Below, in pieces: positions 11,703 through 24,119 of a stretch of DNA of 64,000 nucleotides (its first letter is position 1; the number at the start of each line of letters is the position of its first letter). A program made the position numbers and the translations under genes. The stretch covers positions 262,926,574 to 262,990,573 of the forward strand of contig NC_081407.1 of NCBI RefSeq assembly GCF_030272615.1, in the 5' to 3' direction. Under the pieces are notes generated by a model. It saw only the letters and a list, made by a program, of their open reading frames with translations. It was not told the origin of the DNA and did not search any database. Source of the stretch: Cryptomeria japonica (Eukaryota > Streptophyta > Pinopsida > Cupressales > Cupressaceae).

Positions 11703-14329
11703 TACTTGAGTTATCACAGTAGATTGGAATAGGTTCTAGTATCTCCACCTGTATTTCATTCAGTGTCTTCTTCATCCACAAAACCTATGAACAACATGTA
11801 GAAACTGCTATATACTATGCCTCAATAGTAGATAATAACACTAAATCTTGCATCTTGTTCTGCCATTATACTAACTGGTCTCCTAAGTAGAAAGAACCTC
11901 CACTTGTACCTTTTTGGTCATCAATACTTCTTGCCCAATCTGCATTAGTATAAGCCTATAAAGAGAAGTCTCATTTATTTGGATACCACGGGCCATAACT
12001 GATAGTTCCTTGTAGATACCTGAACATTCTCCTGACTGCATTTAAGTGAGACTATTTAGGAGAAGCTTGGAATCTTTCTACCATGCAAACAACTTGCACT
12101 ATATCTAGTCTAGATGTTGCTAGATAAAATAGACTACCAATCATAGACCTATACAGTGTTTGTTCTACTTCTGGTGACTCATCTAGTTTGCTCAACTTAC
12201 AATTGGTAACCATAGGAGTACTTACTAGTTTGTTTTCCTCCATTTTAAATTTCTTCAGCATGTCTTTAAAATACTTGGTCTGTGAGATGAAAATTCCTTT
12301 CTCCTGTTTGAGATCTGCAAACCAAGAAATTAGGACAACTCACCCAGCATGGACATCTCAAATTCTGTCTTCATTTGATCTACAAATTCTTTGTACATGA
12401 TTCCCTTGTCTCCACCAAATATAATATCATCCACATATACAACAACTATAATCATGTGATCTCCATTTACCTTGATATACAAGTTACTATCTGCATTCCC
12501 TTTTTGGAATCCTTGCTCCTTCAAGTATATCCCCAACCGAGAATACCATGCTCTAGGAGCCTGCTTCAAGCCATACAAGGCTTTCTTCAACTGACATACA
12601 AAACTCTCATCATCATGTAAGAGATAAACTTCTAGTTGTTCCATATACACTTCTTCTTCAAGGTCATCATTCAAAAATGCATATTTAACATCCATTTGGT
12701 AAAGCTTGTATCCTTTATAAGCAGAGAAAGATAAAAAAATTCTTATTGCCTCTAACCTAGTAACTGGTGCAAAGGTTTCTTCAAAGTCAATACCTTCCAC
12801 TTGAGCATACCCTTTGCAAACTAACCTTACTTTATGCCAGATTATCTTGCCTTCTTCATTCATCTTATTCTGATAGACCCATTTGGTACCTATGGCATTC
12901 TTATCTACTGGTCTAGGAACAAGTTCCCATGTTTGATTTTTCTCAGTTTGTTTCAACTCTTCATCCATGGCATCTACCCACTTCACACTTTTGCTAGCTT
13001 CATAAAAAATTTTGGGTTCAAATTTTTTCATGAGGCATAAATTTACCTACTCATCGTTTTGGGCTAGTCTCCTTCTGGTCTGCACACCTTCATTTTTATC
13101 TCCTATGATCTATTCTTCTAGATGGTTCTTCTGCACATACCGGTTAGAGTTCTTTCTTGGTGCTTCTTCTACTGGTCCACTATTAGATTGATCTTCATGC
13201 TCATCATCTGAAACATCAATATAGGGTATTAGTGTAGATTCTTTCTTATGTAGGTCTTCATCTATTCTCACATTTATACTATCAACCATTTTTCTCAATT
13301 TCTTGTTGTAGCATTTGTAGGCTTTGCTATTGGTTGAGTAACCCAAGAAGATTCCTTCATCACTCCTAGAATCAAAACTTCCTATTCCATCAACATCTCT
13401 CTTGATGAAGCACTTACTTCCAAACACTCTAAATGCTTGAGTGATGGCTTTCGCTTGTACCATAACTCATAAGGAGTCATTCTACTGTTCACTCTTAGTT
13501 GTACCTAGTTTAATGTATAGACAATAGTATGAACTGCTTCCTTCTAGTATGTATCCAGTATGCTAGCCTCATTCAACATTGTTCTAGCCATTTCCTTTAC
13601 TGTCCTATTCTTTCTTTCTACCACACCATTCTATTGTGGTGTTCTTGCTACTGAATACTATCTCTGGATTCCATATTTCTCACAGTAGTCAATAAACTCA
13701 TTTGAAGAATATTCTCCACCCTAGTCTAATCTTAAACACTTTAACCGGTGTCTACTATCATTTTCAACCATCCTTCTCAAAATCTTGAATCTTTTAAATG
13801 CATGTGATTTTTCATGCAAAAATGTCACCCAAGTCATCCTTGAGTAGTCATCAATGAATAGCATGAAGTATCTCTCACTGGTTAGAGAACTTGTCATTGT
13901 TTTCCCACATAAATTTGTATGCACTAATTCTAGAGGTCTTGAGGTATTGTACTCTTTTATTTTGCAACTTACTATGATTTGCTTGCCTCTGATACATTCA
14001 TCACAAAAAGTACTTGCTGGTTTTGTTATTTGTGAAATGTTTCTTGCATACTGGTTCTTGCTTATCTTCACTAGATTGTCAAAGTTCACATGGCCTAATC
14101 TTCGGTGCCACAACCAGCTTTCATCAACCTGTCCCATCATGCATTGCAACTCATAGCATTCCTTCCGATTCTAGACATTACCATCTATTCTCTTTCCTTC
14201 TACCACAACTTGACCAATACTCTGCTTTCTTATTTGACAACCGGTAGAGTCAAATGTGAAATTGTACCCTTTGTCACACATCTAACTTAAACTCAACAGA
14301 TTATGCTTTAGACCTTCCACGTAGTACAC
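11698..14329 (-). pseudogene. E2 pol: integrase, reverse transcriptase, partial RNase H
   Basis: In frame order on the minus strand come a GAG-pre-integrase zinc region (HRRLGHVNFD near 14095), an integrase core (IDDYSRMTWVTF near 13865; LKCLRLD then a TAG near 13725; PQ-stop-NGVVERKNR near 13635), and the RT region from about 12990 to 12260. The RT contains [12 protein letters not shown] and an intact YVDD active site (12437-12426). An RNase H piece with DWARSIDDQKGTSGG follows near 11930. Several stops and frameshifts (for example near 13470 and 12330) make it non-functional. The polyprotein would have integrated and copied element cDNA in cytoplasmic particles. RNase H ends abruptly at the 11698 junction. 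Confidence 0.85.
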
Positions 14330-15390
14330 TATTGGTATATTGGTATGGTTTTGTCATTGATGTCAACACCTCTTAAACTCTTATCAACTCTAGCACTTTG
14401 GAGAATCATCAACATTCACCGACAAGCAAGTGACTCATGTATAGTCACCGGTATCTAGTACACCAGCAAGATATAATGATCACCAACACTTGGAATGATA
14501 TGGAAAACACATGGTTATGTCAAAGACATCATTTGGACATCTTGTCCTAGAGTTTTGTCCATTGGTATATTCATAATTGCATATTTGTTGTTACCAGCAA
14601 ATAGGTCTAGGGTTACATCGGCACGTTTATCTTTTCCAGATCAACATGGCATGCTATGGAGATGATTAATTATTGTTGTAAATGCATTAAGCTAACATGT
14701 TCAATCAGTTATTGCATCAGATATTATATTGTTTGTAAAATGTTTTTATTGTAATATCTTGTAGAGCCAACCTACTAAAATTGGTCTTAAGTTATGATAT
14801 AAATGTAAGATCTTATTTGTAAGATCAAAAGGGGAATGCGAAAAAGGATTGTGTGAAGGTATATGTGAGATTAAGAAGAGCTATACATGTAGACATCATT
14901 TGAAGGTGAAGCTAGGTTTTTGTGAAAGCATATCAGCATTACATCAATACTGAATCCAACATATGAAGATGCTACTTTCAGTAGTACATTCTTATTGGAT
15001 TTAACCATCCAATTGTAGTTAGTGTGACTCCCATTTTGTGATTGAGTAGAGAGCTCTAGGCGGTTGGCCTTTCTGCATGTGCAGACCCCATTTATGTACA
15101 CTTACTATTTGCAGTAGTATCATCTGATTGTGGGTAAGTTTTCCCACCGTGGTTTTTCCCCTTACAGGGTTTCACGTACAAATATTGGTGTTATGTGTTG
15201 TGGATAACTTTGTGTTTATGTTTCATGCACTAATCCTTACTGGTATAACAATTAAGTATTAAAACTATTTACCAATATATTGAACTGGTTTACCAGTATT
15301 AAGAATTAAGTTGGTTAAGTTGTTTTTGGTTTAAATTTATTTGACAACTGATTCACATCCCCCCCTCTCAGTTGTCTCCAGGACCTAACA
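14330..15390 (+). repeat. E3 5' LTR
   Basis: 1,061 bases, TATTGG...CTAACA. It includes GTCATTGATGTCAAC near the start, a possible TATA box TATAAATG at 14798-14805, a TTTCCCACCGTGGTTTTTCCC segment near 15140-15160 and a C run near 15358-15366 shortly before the end. Confidence 0.93.
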
Positions 15391-15392
15391 AT

Positions 15393-15404
15393 TGGTATTA
15401 GAGC
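15393..15404 (+). promoter_or_regulatory. E3 primer-binding site (initiator tRNA-Met type)
   Basis: TGGTATTAGAGC lies two bases after the LTR. The plant copia consensus complementary to initiator tRNA-Met is TGGTATCAGAGC, so there is one C-to-T change. Confidence 0.88.
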
Positions 15405-15446
15405 CTAGTCCTCTTTTGCAGAAGTTTAACAGCTTGAGGAGATCCA

Positions 15447-16793
15447 ATGTCTACAAATTATTTCAGGAAGGACAGTCCTAAACTTGATGGAACCAACTAT
15501 GGCATATGGAAGATCGGAATGGAGACACATCTAAATTATATTGGAAAAGATATCTGGGATGTTACAAAGAATGGTTATACTGTTGTTGTACAAGGTCAGC
15601 CTAGTCTAGCTAACTTGACAAAAGATGAGGAAAATGATTGCAAAGCAAGAGAAGCACTTTTGAGCACATTATCAGATCAACAAATCATGGCACTATCAGA
15701 TAGGTCTACTACTAAAGCTATTTGGGATCATTTGGAAACACTGAATGAAGGAGATTCCATAGTCAAAATTTCAAAACTTGAAAGCTCCTGAGTTAGGTAT
15801 GAACATCTGAAAATGGAAGAAGATGAAAGGATTTCTGCTTTTATGGAAAGAGTAAATGAAATTGTTTTGGGTATTAAATGGTGTGGAGGAAACTTAAGTG
15901 AAGATGAAATTGTTTCAAAAGTTTCAAGAGGATTGCCACCGGCATATAAAATGAAAGTCACTGCTATAAATGAGTTAAGAACAATGCCTAATACATCAGT
16001 TACTAGGGATACATTGATTGGGAAACTTTTAGCTTTTGAAATTGAAGAATTTGTTCTTGTTGCTACTATAAAGATAGATTTGGCCTTTAAAGAATCAACA
16101 TCATCTGCTCCATCATTTGACAAATCTGATTGGAAATCCTTTTATGCAAGAGAACTTGAGGAAAGTAGGAAAGAAAATGAAGAACTTGAAGAACTTGAAG
16201 CACTATTTGCAAGGAAAATGCCTAAAGGTCCAGTTGGAAGTAAGTATGAAGGTAAAGCACCCTTTAAAAGTTTTAACTACAATAAGATTGGTCATATGGC
16301 TTCAAGATGCCCTGATAGACATGCTAGACTAAGAGAAGAAGCTAGAAGAACATACAATCCTAACCCTGAATATCAGAGATATAGATTTAAAAAGAATAAA
16401 GACAAATCTTGTTACATTGTTGATGAAGGTGTGACTGATGATTCTGATGAGGATCTAGTAGACAATGCATGGGTTTTTTTTGCTATAATAGAAGATCAAC
16501 CGACACCTATTGCTCAACCGGTAGTACAAGCCCTGGTAGCTAAAGTTGAAGTAAAGGATGAATGGAGCATTGATTCAGGATGCTCACATCATATGATAGG
16601 AGACAAAGGTAATTTCTTGTACTTTCAAGAATACAATGGAGGCTTAGTGAGAATTGGAGATGACAAAGCTTGTTCAATCAAAGGTAAGGGTACAATATCT
16701 CTTGATGGTAAGCATAACACTAACAATGTCTACTATGTTGAAGGATTAAAACATAATCTTTTGAGTGTTGTTCAATTAGTTGAGAAAGGATTT
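15447..16793 (+). pseudogene. E3 gag and protease
   Basis: The ATG at 15447 begins MSTNYFRKDSPKLDGTNYG, the start of a UBN2-type copia capsid. One frame is used throughout, broken by TGA at 15789 where E12 has CGA. A single zinc knuckle follows at 16262-16312 with its first two cysteines lost (FNYNKIGHMASRC; E12 keeps CFKC). The aspartic protease site DSGCSHHM is near 16572-16595. The frame meets a TAG at 16794 just after the protease. In a working element Gag packages RNA and the protease matures the polyprotein. Confidence 0.88.
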
Positions 16794-17790
16794 TAGTTAC
16801 AATTCAAAAATTGAAAATGCAAAATCATGAATAGAACTAGTTTGGAAATTGCAATCGGTAATCAGACTAGAGGTAATATCTTTCATTTGAATAACAATGA
16901 AAAGACATGCTTAATTTCACATATAGATGAAAGTTGGTTATGGCATAAGAGACTCTGTCATGTAAACTTTGATTGCATGGTAAAGATCAGTACTACTAAG
17001 GCAGTTAGAGATTTACCTAAAATTGTCAAACCTCATAATATAGTATGTAAGAAATGTCAATTTTGAAAACAAGTTAGAGCTAGTTTCAAAAGTATTCCAG
17101 AAAAATCAAATAATGCTCTTGATTTGATTAACACTGATTTATGTGGTCCAGCTAGAAATAAAAGCTTACAAGGTGATAGATATTTCATGCTAATTATTGA
17201 TGACTATTCTAGAATGTGTTGGGTTACTTTTCTCAGAGAAAAATTAGAAGCACTTGGAAAGTTCAAACTGTTCAAAGCAATGATAGAAAATGAAATAGGT
17301 AAGAAAATAAAATGTTTAAGATCAGATCAAGGAGTTGAATTTACATCTAAGGAATTTAATACATTCTGTGAAGTGAATGGAACTAGAAGACAACTATCAG
17401 CACCTCGGACACCACAATAGAATGGAGTTGTTGAAAGGAAAAACAAAACTATCTTGGATGTCGCAAGAAGTATGTTATCAGAAGCAAACCTACCACATGT
17501 ATATTGGAGAGAAGCAGTTAGTACATTGGTCTATACAATTAACAAAGTTCACATCAAAGGTGAAACTGGTAAGACCCCTCATGAACTATGGTTTGGTAAT
17601 ACTCCTACTCTTAAGTATTTCAGAATTTTTGAAGTAAATGTTATATCAGAAGAGATGAGTATATTGGAAAATTTGATCTTAGAAGTGATGAAGGAATATT
17701 TCTTGGTTATTCATCTAAGAGCAAGGCATATAGATGTTTCGACAAAAGATTATAGAAAATTGTTGAAAGTACAAATGTAAAGATTGATGA
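16794..17790 (+). pseudogene. E3 integrase
   Basis: Same frame as gag at first. The zinc region is HKRLCHVNFD (near 16943) with CKKC (near 17045). The catalytic core has TDLCGP (17133), IDDYSRMCWVTF, LRSDQG (17318) and the glutamate in VVERKNK (17425). Stops lie at 16794, about 16812, 17064 (GGA in E12) and 17418 (CAG in E12). A one-base deletion near 17630, relative to E12, shifts the reading frame. Confidence 0.87.
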
Positions 17791-19612
17791 ACAATTCAGA
17801 GGAACTTCAAGGTATATAGACTCTGAACTGGCAATAGAAATTTTGACAAATGAACCTACTCTGAATCCACTGGTACAGAATGAAGATCCAGTTACCCCGG
17901 TATCATTTGAGGATTCCATAGTAATTGAGGAACAATAGCAAACCAAGACACCTCGGTATGTAAGACTGAATCATTTTGAAGATCAGATAATTGGAAACAA
18001 GTTTAAAGGAGTTATGACAAGAGGAAGATTGGAAAATGAAGAGGTATGTCTTATTTCTAAAATTGAACCATCATCTATTAATGAGGCATGTGAAGATAAA
18101 TTTTGGATTAAGGCTATGGAAGAAGAATTAAAACAAATTGAGAAAAACAACACTTGGACATTAGTTCCCCGGCCTAAAGATAAAAATGTAATTGGAACCA
18201 AATGGGTATTTAGAAACAAACTTAATGAAGACGGTAAGGTTGTCAGAAACAAAGCAAGACTAGTGTGTAAGGGATATTCTCTAAAAGATGGAGTTGATTG
18301 CAATGAAACCTTTGCACCGGTAGCTAGAATTGAGGCAGTCAGATTATTTTTGGCTTTTGCAGCACACAAGAACTACAAAGTTTATCAAATGGATATTAAA
18401 TGTGCATTTTTGAATGGAGATCTTGAAGAGGAAGTATACATTGAACAACCTGATGGATTTTCTTTGACAGATGACAATGATATGGTTTGCAGGTTAAGGA
18501 AAGCTCTGTATGGACTAAAACAAGCTCCAAGAGCTTGGTATGCAAGATTTGATAAGTATCTTTTAAAGATTGGTTTTACTAAAGGAAATGCAGACAACAA
18601 TTTATATTATAAAGTAACTAATGATGACATCTTGATTATAGAAGTATTTTTTGATGATATAATCTTTGGAGGAGAGGGTGTATTATGTAAAGAATTTTCT
18701 AATAAAATGTAGCAAGAATTTGAAATGTCTATGATTGGAGAAATAAAATTCTTTTTAGGATTGCAGATTTCACAGACCGATAAAGGTATATTCTTGAGTC
18801 AATCCAAATACTTAAAAGATTTACTAAAGAAATTTGGGATGGAGAACTCTAAACTGGTAAGCACACCTATGACAACAAATGACAAATTATCACAAAGGGA
18901 TGAATCTACACCTGTTAATCCAACTAGATACAAATTTATGATAGGAGGTTTACTATATTTGACACAAACTAGACCTGATATTATGAATGCAATATGTATT
19001 GTTTCAAGATTTCAAAGTAATCCTAGAGAAAATTATGAATCAGTAATAAAAAATATTTTCTGGTACTTACAAGGCACTATAAATCTTGGATTATCGTATC
19101 CTAGAGATGAAAAATTTGAATTATGTGCATAAACTAATGCAAATTGGGCAGGAGATGTGGATGATAGAAAAAGCACCATCAGCAGAGCATTCTTTCTTGG
19201 AAACAGACTTGTTTCTTGGTTGAGTAAGAAACAAAGTTGTACATCTTTATCAACAACAGAATCAGAATATGTTGCAGCAGCAACTAACTATACACAGGTA
19301 CTATGGCTTAAGAAAATGTTGAAAGACATAAAGGTAAAATGCAAGGAACCTATTACTATCTATTGTGATAACACTGCAACAATTGATATATCTAAGAATC
19401 CGGTATTGCATTCTAAAACCAAACATGTTTCTATCAAATTGAATTTTCTAAGGGAAAATGTTGAAGCAAAGGAGATAAAACTAGTTTATGTGAATACTAA
19501 AGAGCAGATTGCAGATATTTTCACTAAACCTTTGCCTAAGGAGACTGTTGAATATCTTAGAGATTAGCTTGGAGTCATACCACTAGTAGAGACTTACACA
19601 GTTGATGATTGA
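17791..19612 (+). pseudogene. E3 reverse transcriptase and RNase H
   Basis: The RT spans roughly 18014-18880 with [36 protein letters not shown] and [12 protein letters not shown]. The active site reads FFDD (18647-18658) instead of the usual YVDD. RNase H (about 19000-19612) has DDRKSTISRA, a SWLSKKQSCTSLSTTESEY stretch, YCDNT and ADIFTKPLPKE. Stops at about 17936, 18710, 19130 and 19565 disrupt it; the first, second and fourth fall where E12 has CAA. The terminal stop is TGA at 19610. Confidence 0.88.
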
Positions 19613-19963
19613 CATCAACTGGCAGAAGTGACAGAGAAATCTTTTATTCTGTTCTTTGATGGGAAGCTACTTCTCAGGGGGAGTAGTTGGTATATTGAAT
19701 TGATTGGTATTTTGTATATGAACTTGGTTTTATTGTAACTTTGGCATTTGATGTCAAAGGGGGAGAGATTGGTATGGAAAAACTTTGAAAAACACAAGGA
19801 AAACACATGTTGCTTCCAGGGGGAGAGATTGTTGTTTAGGAGAGGTTATTACTCTCTATATCTGTATTTTTGGAGATTGCTGGTTTCTGGTACTTGGCAT
19901 TTCTATTTTTGCACTTTGATGGTTTTTCCATCTTGTGTTGCCATCAATGCCAAAGGGGGAGAT
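19613..19963 (+). other. E3 3' UTR with repeated purine tracts and polypurine tract
   Basis: Non-coding. AGGGGGAG occurs four times, near 19677, 19756, 19818 and in the true polypurine tract AAAGGGGGAGAT (19952-19963). Phrases like TTGGTATATTG and TTGATGTCAAAG resemble the LTR start, as if the tract and U3 tip had been duplicated. GTTGCCATCAATG (19937-19949) is nearly complementary to CATTGATGTCAAC (19989-20001). Confidence 0.75.
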
Positions 19964-21019
19964 TGTTGGTATTTTGGTATGGTTTTGTCATTGATGTCAA
20001 CACCTACTAAACTCTTATCAACTCAAGCACTTTGGAGAATTAGCAACATTCACCTGCAAGCAACTCATGCACAGTCACTAGTATTTGGTACACCGGCAAG
20101 ATATAATGATCACCGACACTTGGAATGATATGGAAAACACATGGTTATGTCGAACACATCATTTGGACATCTTGTCCTAGAGTTTTGTTCATTAGTATAT
20201 TCATAATTGCATATTTGTTGTTACCGACAAATAGGTCTAGGGTTACACCGATAGGTTTATCTTTTCCAGATCAACATGGCACACTATGGAGATGATTAAT
20301 TATTATTGTAAATGCATTAAGCCGACATGTTCAATCGATTATTGCATCGGATATTATATTGTTTGTAAAATATTTTTATTGTAATATCTTGTAGAGCCAA
20401 CCTACTAAAATTGGTCTTAGGTTATGGTATAAATGTAAGATCTTATTTGTAAGATCAAAAGGGGAATGCGAAAAAGGATTGTGTGAAGGAATATGCAAGA
20501 TTAAGTAGAGCTATACATGCAGCCATCATTTGAAGGTGAAGCTAGGTTTTTGTGAAAGCATATCAGCATTACACTAGTACTGAATCCAGCATTTGAAGAT
20601 GATATTTTGAGCAGTACATTCTTATTGGATTTAACCATCCAATTGTAGTCAGTGTGACTCCCATTTTGTGATTGAGTAGTGAGCTCTAGGTGGTTGGCTT
20701 TTTTGCATGTGCAGACCCCATTTATGTAGACTTACTATCTGCAGTAGTATCATCTGATTGTGGGTAAGTTTTCCCACCATGGTTTTTCCCCTTACAGGGT
20801 TTCCACGTACAAATATTGGTTTTATGTGTTGTGGATAAGTTTGTGTTTATGTTTCATGCACTAATCCTTATCAGTATAGCTATTAAGTATTAAAACTATC
20901 TACCAACATATTGATCTGGTTTACCAGTATTAAGCATTAAGTTGGTTAAGTTGTTTTTGGTTTAAATTTATTTGACAACTGATTCACCCCCCCCTCTCAG
21001 TTGTCCCCAAGACCTAACA
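19964..21019 (+). repeat. E3 3' LTR
   Basis: 1,056 bases, TGTTGGTATTTTGG...ACCTAACA. It is colinear with the 5' LTR, with numerous transitions and a small indel near 20062. The C run is at 20987-20994. Confidence 0.93.
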
Positions 21020-23271
21020 TACACATCATGAGCCTTAAGCTTTCCATAAATATTTAATATACCATGAGCTTTAATCTTGATGGATGAATTGTCACCAAAC
21101 TGGATAGAACTACTATTCCAATCATCAAGCTTGATAAGCTTTTTCTTGTCTCCAGTCATGTGATTTGAGCAACCACTATCAACTACCCATAAACTCTTCC
21201 TTTCGACATGTAGAGCAGCCTGCACAATCAAGCTTGACTCTATCTTGTTCTTTTCCTTCTCTATCCAAACCTGTTTCTCTTCGTTCTTCTCCTCTTCTGT
21301 CATCTTGTGTTACAGTTTATTCTCTATATTCTAATCCAGTATTGTTTTCTTTTGCTTGCTAGTTCTCAACTTACAATGTCTTGCTATGTGACCAAAATTT
21401 TGACACTTGTAAAATTTTACATTAGCATTGAAAGATGTATCCAAAGCATTCTTGTAGGGCATCTACACATTTCTCCTACACTCATAACTCTTATGATGAA
21501 ACTTATTGCAATTATAACAAGTGATATTTGTACCTTGTAATGCAGCAAATGAGTTTCTACTCTCAAAACTGGGGTTTACATTCATTTTCCTACAGTTTGC
21601 CATTCTATGACCAAACTTAGTACATCGGTGACAATAACCATGAAAGTTTGGAAAATACCGGTTAGATTGTCTTGGTCCTACAAATGACTGCCTCATTGGG
21701 GGCCTTCCTTTCATGCTGCTAACTCTGGTGAATCCTTCATGATCAGCTCTTGTATTTCTCCTTGGATCTGCATGTTGGTGCATTGAGTATGGTCTCTGGT
21801 TCATTGATTGTGTATACCAGATTGTGTGGTGGTTCTTAACATCATTTGCATATGTCTTCTTACTAGTATCTTTGCTTACTGTGAATGTCTTCTTCTCTTC
21901 ACCTTCATTTGAATAAGTAAATAATATCTCCTTACTGGATGTGTCTTTTCTATTTGAACTTGGACCCTCTTCAAATCCTTAGCCACCAGTATCTTTAGAT
22001 TTCTTTTGTTTGCTCAACATCTTTTTTAAAGCTTCGATGCTTCCTTCATATTTTCTTCTCACTTTCATTTCTTCCTTTCTTTTCTCTAATTCCGTCCGGA
22101 GCTTGACAATTTCTTCTTCTAGGTTCTAATGCTCCCTCTCCTTTTTACTCAAGCTGGTGCTAGTAACTTCACAGATCCTCTTAGCTTCTTCCAATTGAAT
22201 TTTTAGATCTGCAATTATTTTCTTGGACTCTTCAATAGATTTCTCCAACATCTCTTGTTCTTCAGTTGCAGCCATTTTCACCTTCTTCATATCTCTTCTT
22301 GTTTTCTTTATCTCTTCCAAGGTCCTGATGAGCTCTGCTTCAAGATATACTTCTCCTTCTTGCTCTTCCTCTTCTCCTTCTTTAGGTATCGAAACCTCTT
22401 GGGCCATGAAAATGGTTGCACTTACTTCATCTTCACTACACCAATAATTTGAGATACTCTCCTCATCGGTGGTATCATTTTCATGTGTGTAAAGAATGTT
22501 CTACTTCTAGTTGCCTATTCTACCATGTCGATAGACATTCTTCTTTTTGTCCTTACTGTATGATCTACTACCACTTGATTGATCATCTTTATTCTCATCA
22601 CCATAGGGATATTTGGAAGCAAAATGTCCAATCTTTCCACAGTTGAAACATTTTAGGGGCAACTTGCCTTTTTATTTGCTTAAACTTGTCTTGAGTCTTC
22701 TGACAAAGTTTTCCATGATATCATCAGAGTCTTCACTGGTTCCATCATGAGAAAACTCTTCTTTTCCTTTTCTTGATGTTTTGAATGTAGTTTCTTTCTT
22801 CATAGCCTCAGTACTGATAGTCCTCATTTCATAAGTAGTTAGGGAACCATACAACTCATCCATTGTAAAGACTTTTAGGTTATTTGCTTCTTTTATTGCA
22901 AAAAACTTTGTATCATACTAAGGTGTGAGGGATCTAAGTACTTTCTTCACTACCACCTAATCTTTTATTTCTTCTCCAAGCCCTCTAATGGTGTTTCTTA
23001 TTTCATCAATCCTTTGGAGATAGTCAACAATCTTCTCTTCATCTCTCATCTTCAAACCCTCAAGTTGTGCTCTCAATGTCTGTAACTTGGATTCCTTGAC
23101 TTTAGCATCGCCTTCAAATATTTTTTGCAACTTATCCTAAGTTGCTTGGGCAGATGAGAAATGCATGACCTTAACAAACTCATTATCAGATAGCCCACTG
23201 AGAATAGCATTTTTTGCCTTAGCATTGTTCTCATATTCCTTCTTAGCATCTAGATCAGTAGGAGGATTATT
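21020..23271 (-). pseudogene. E2 gag (C-terminal two thirds) and protease
   Basis: Reading leftward from the E4 junction are the UBN2-like capsid region (AKNAILSGLSDNEF, then MDELYGSLTTYEMRT near 22863), a first CCHC motif CFNCGKIGHFASK (near 22650), an acidic coiled coil (about 22400-22020), a GFEEGPSS motif, three more knuckle-like motifs (CHRCTKFGHRMANC near 21633, CYNCNKFHHKSYEC near 21520, and a degenerate FYKCQNFGHIARHC near 21415) and the protease motif VVDSGCSNHMTGDK with DSG at 21180-21172. Scattered stops sit at CAG- or TGG-like positions. The coiled coil plus knuckles is the part retained in ORF1 of the pol-less elements. Confidence 0.83.
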
Positions 23272-24048
23272 TGTTGGCATGCTACACTCTTATGAGAATA
23301 TTTGATGTTGTCATTGATGGCAACCAACTAGAAACTCACTAGCATCACAAACTTCATACACCAACAGACATCGGCATGGGTAGGCACTTCACCAACATTC
23401 AAATTACATCAGCAAGAATGCATACTGGTACTCCAGCTGACATGGGATAAAGTTTTGTTTATATGAATTGTTTTGTAATGAAATTATCTTTTGTAAAGCC
23501 AACATGGTATATTGTAAAAGACTCATATATGTATGACATCTTATAAGACATTTTAAAAATGGGTTATGAGACATTTTTGTATAAGGCGATATAGTTGATA
23601 GCGAAGGTTTTGGTTATTGACTGAGCTTAAACCGGTACTGAACCTGGCATGAGAGATGTGGTTTTGAGCAGTACATTGTATTGGATTTGATAATCCATTT
23701 TGTAGTCAGTGTGACTCTTTATTGAGTAGTGAGGTCTAGGCTATTGGCCTCCCTGTATGTGCAAGCCCCTCATTGTAAGTAGTATTTATTCATTGGCAAG
23801 TGAGTAAATATTGTGGGTCACAAATTCCACCAAGGTTTTTCCCACACTAGGTTTCCTCATTAAATATCTTGTGTTATGGTGTGTTTCTATGTTGTCTCTA
23901 TTATTTCTATTTACTGCATTAATTCTTATTTACTGGTACACTATTTTGGGATGCAAAGTTATTAATAAGTTTAAATATTCTACTAACCGGTTAGACACTG
24001 ATTCACCCCCCCCTCTCAATGTCTTTAGGACTGTCATTGAATCTAACA
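23272..24048 (+). repeat. E4 5' LTR
   Basis: 777 bases, TGTTGGCATGC...ATCTAACA. It contains the GTCATTGATGGCAACC phrase near the start, the GGTTTTTCCCACACTAGG segment (about 23835) and a C run at about 24006-24013. Confidence 0.92.
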
Positions 24049-24050
24049 AT

Positions 24051-24062
24051 TGCTATCAGAGC
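24051..24062 (+). promoter_or_regulatory. E4 primer-binding site
   Basis: TGCTATCAGAGC, one mismatch from the initiator tRNA-Met complement TGGTATCAGAGC, begins two bases after the LTR. Confidence 0.85.
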
Positions 24063-24119
24063 CTGGTCCTCTATTTTCAAAAGCCTAATAGCTTGAGGAA
24101 GATTCTGACACCGGTACAG

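Larger units (their letters stand above)
14330..21019 (+). mobile_element. E3: complete, decayed Ty1-copia retrotransposon
   Basis: Two LTRs (14330-15390 and 19964-21019) flank a gag-protease-integrase-RT-RNase H interior, the copia gene order. Target duplication TACAC is present at 14325-14329 and 21020-21024, and E2 coding sequence resumes across it. The first LTR begins TA instead of TG, one of many G-to-A or C-to-T differences between the two LTRs. E12 is a second copy of the same family. The interior carries about ten stops and one frameshift, so it could not encode its own transposition. Confidence 0.95.

Noticed and set aside
15393-15404. TGGTATCAGAGC-like sites as tRNA gene ends
   Set aside because: They are 12-base primer-binding sites after LTRs. 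No cloverleaf sequence surrounds them.
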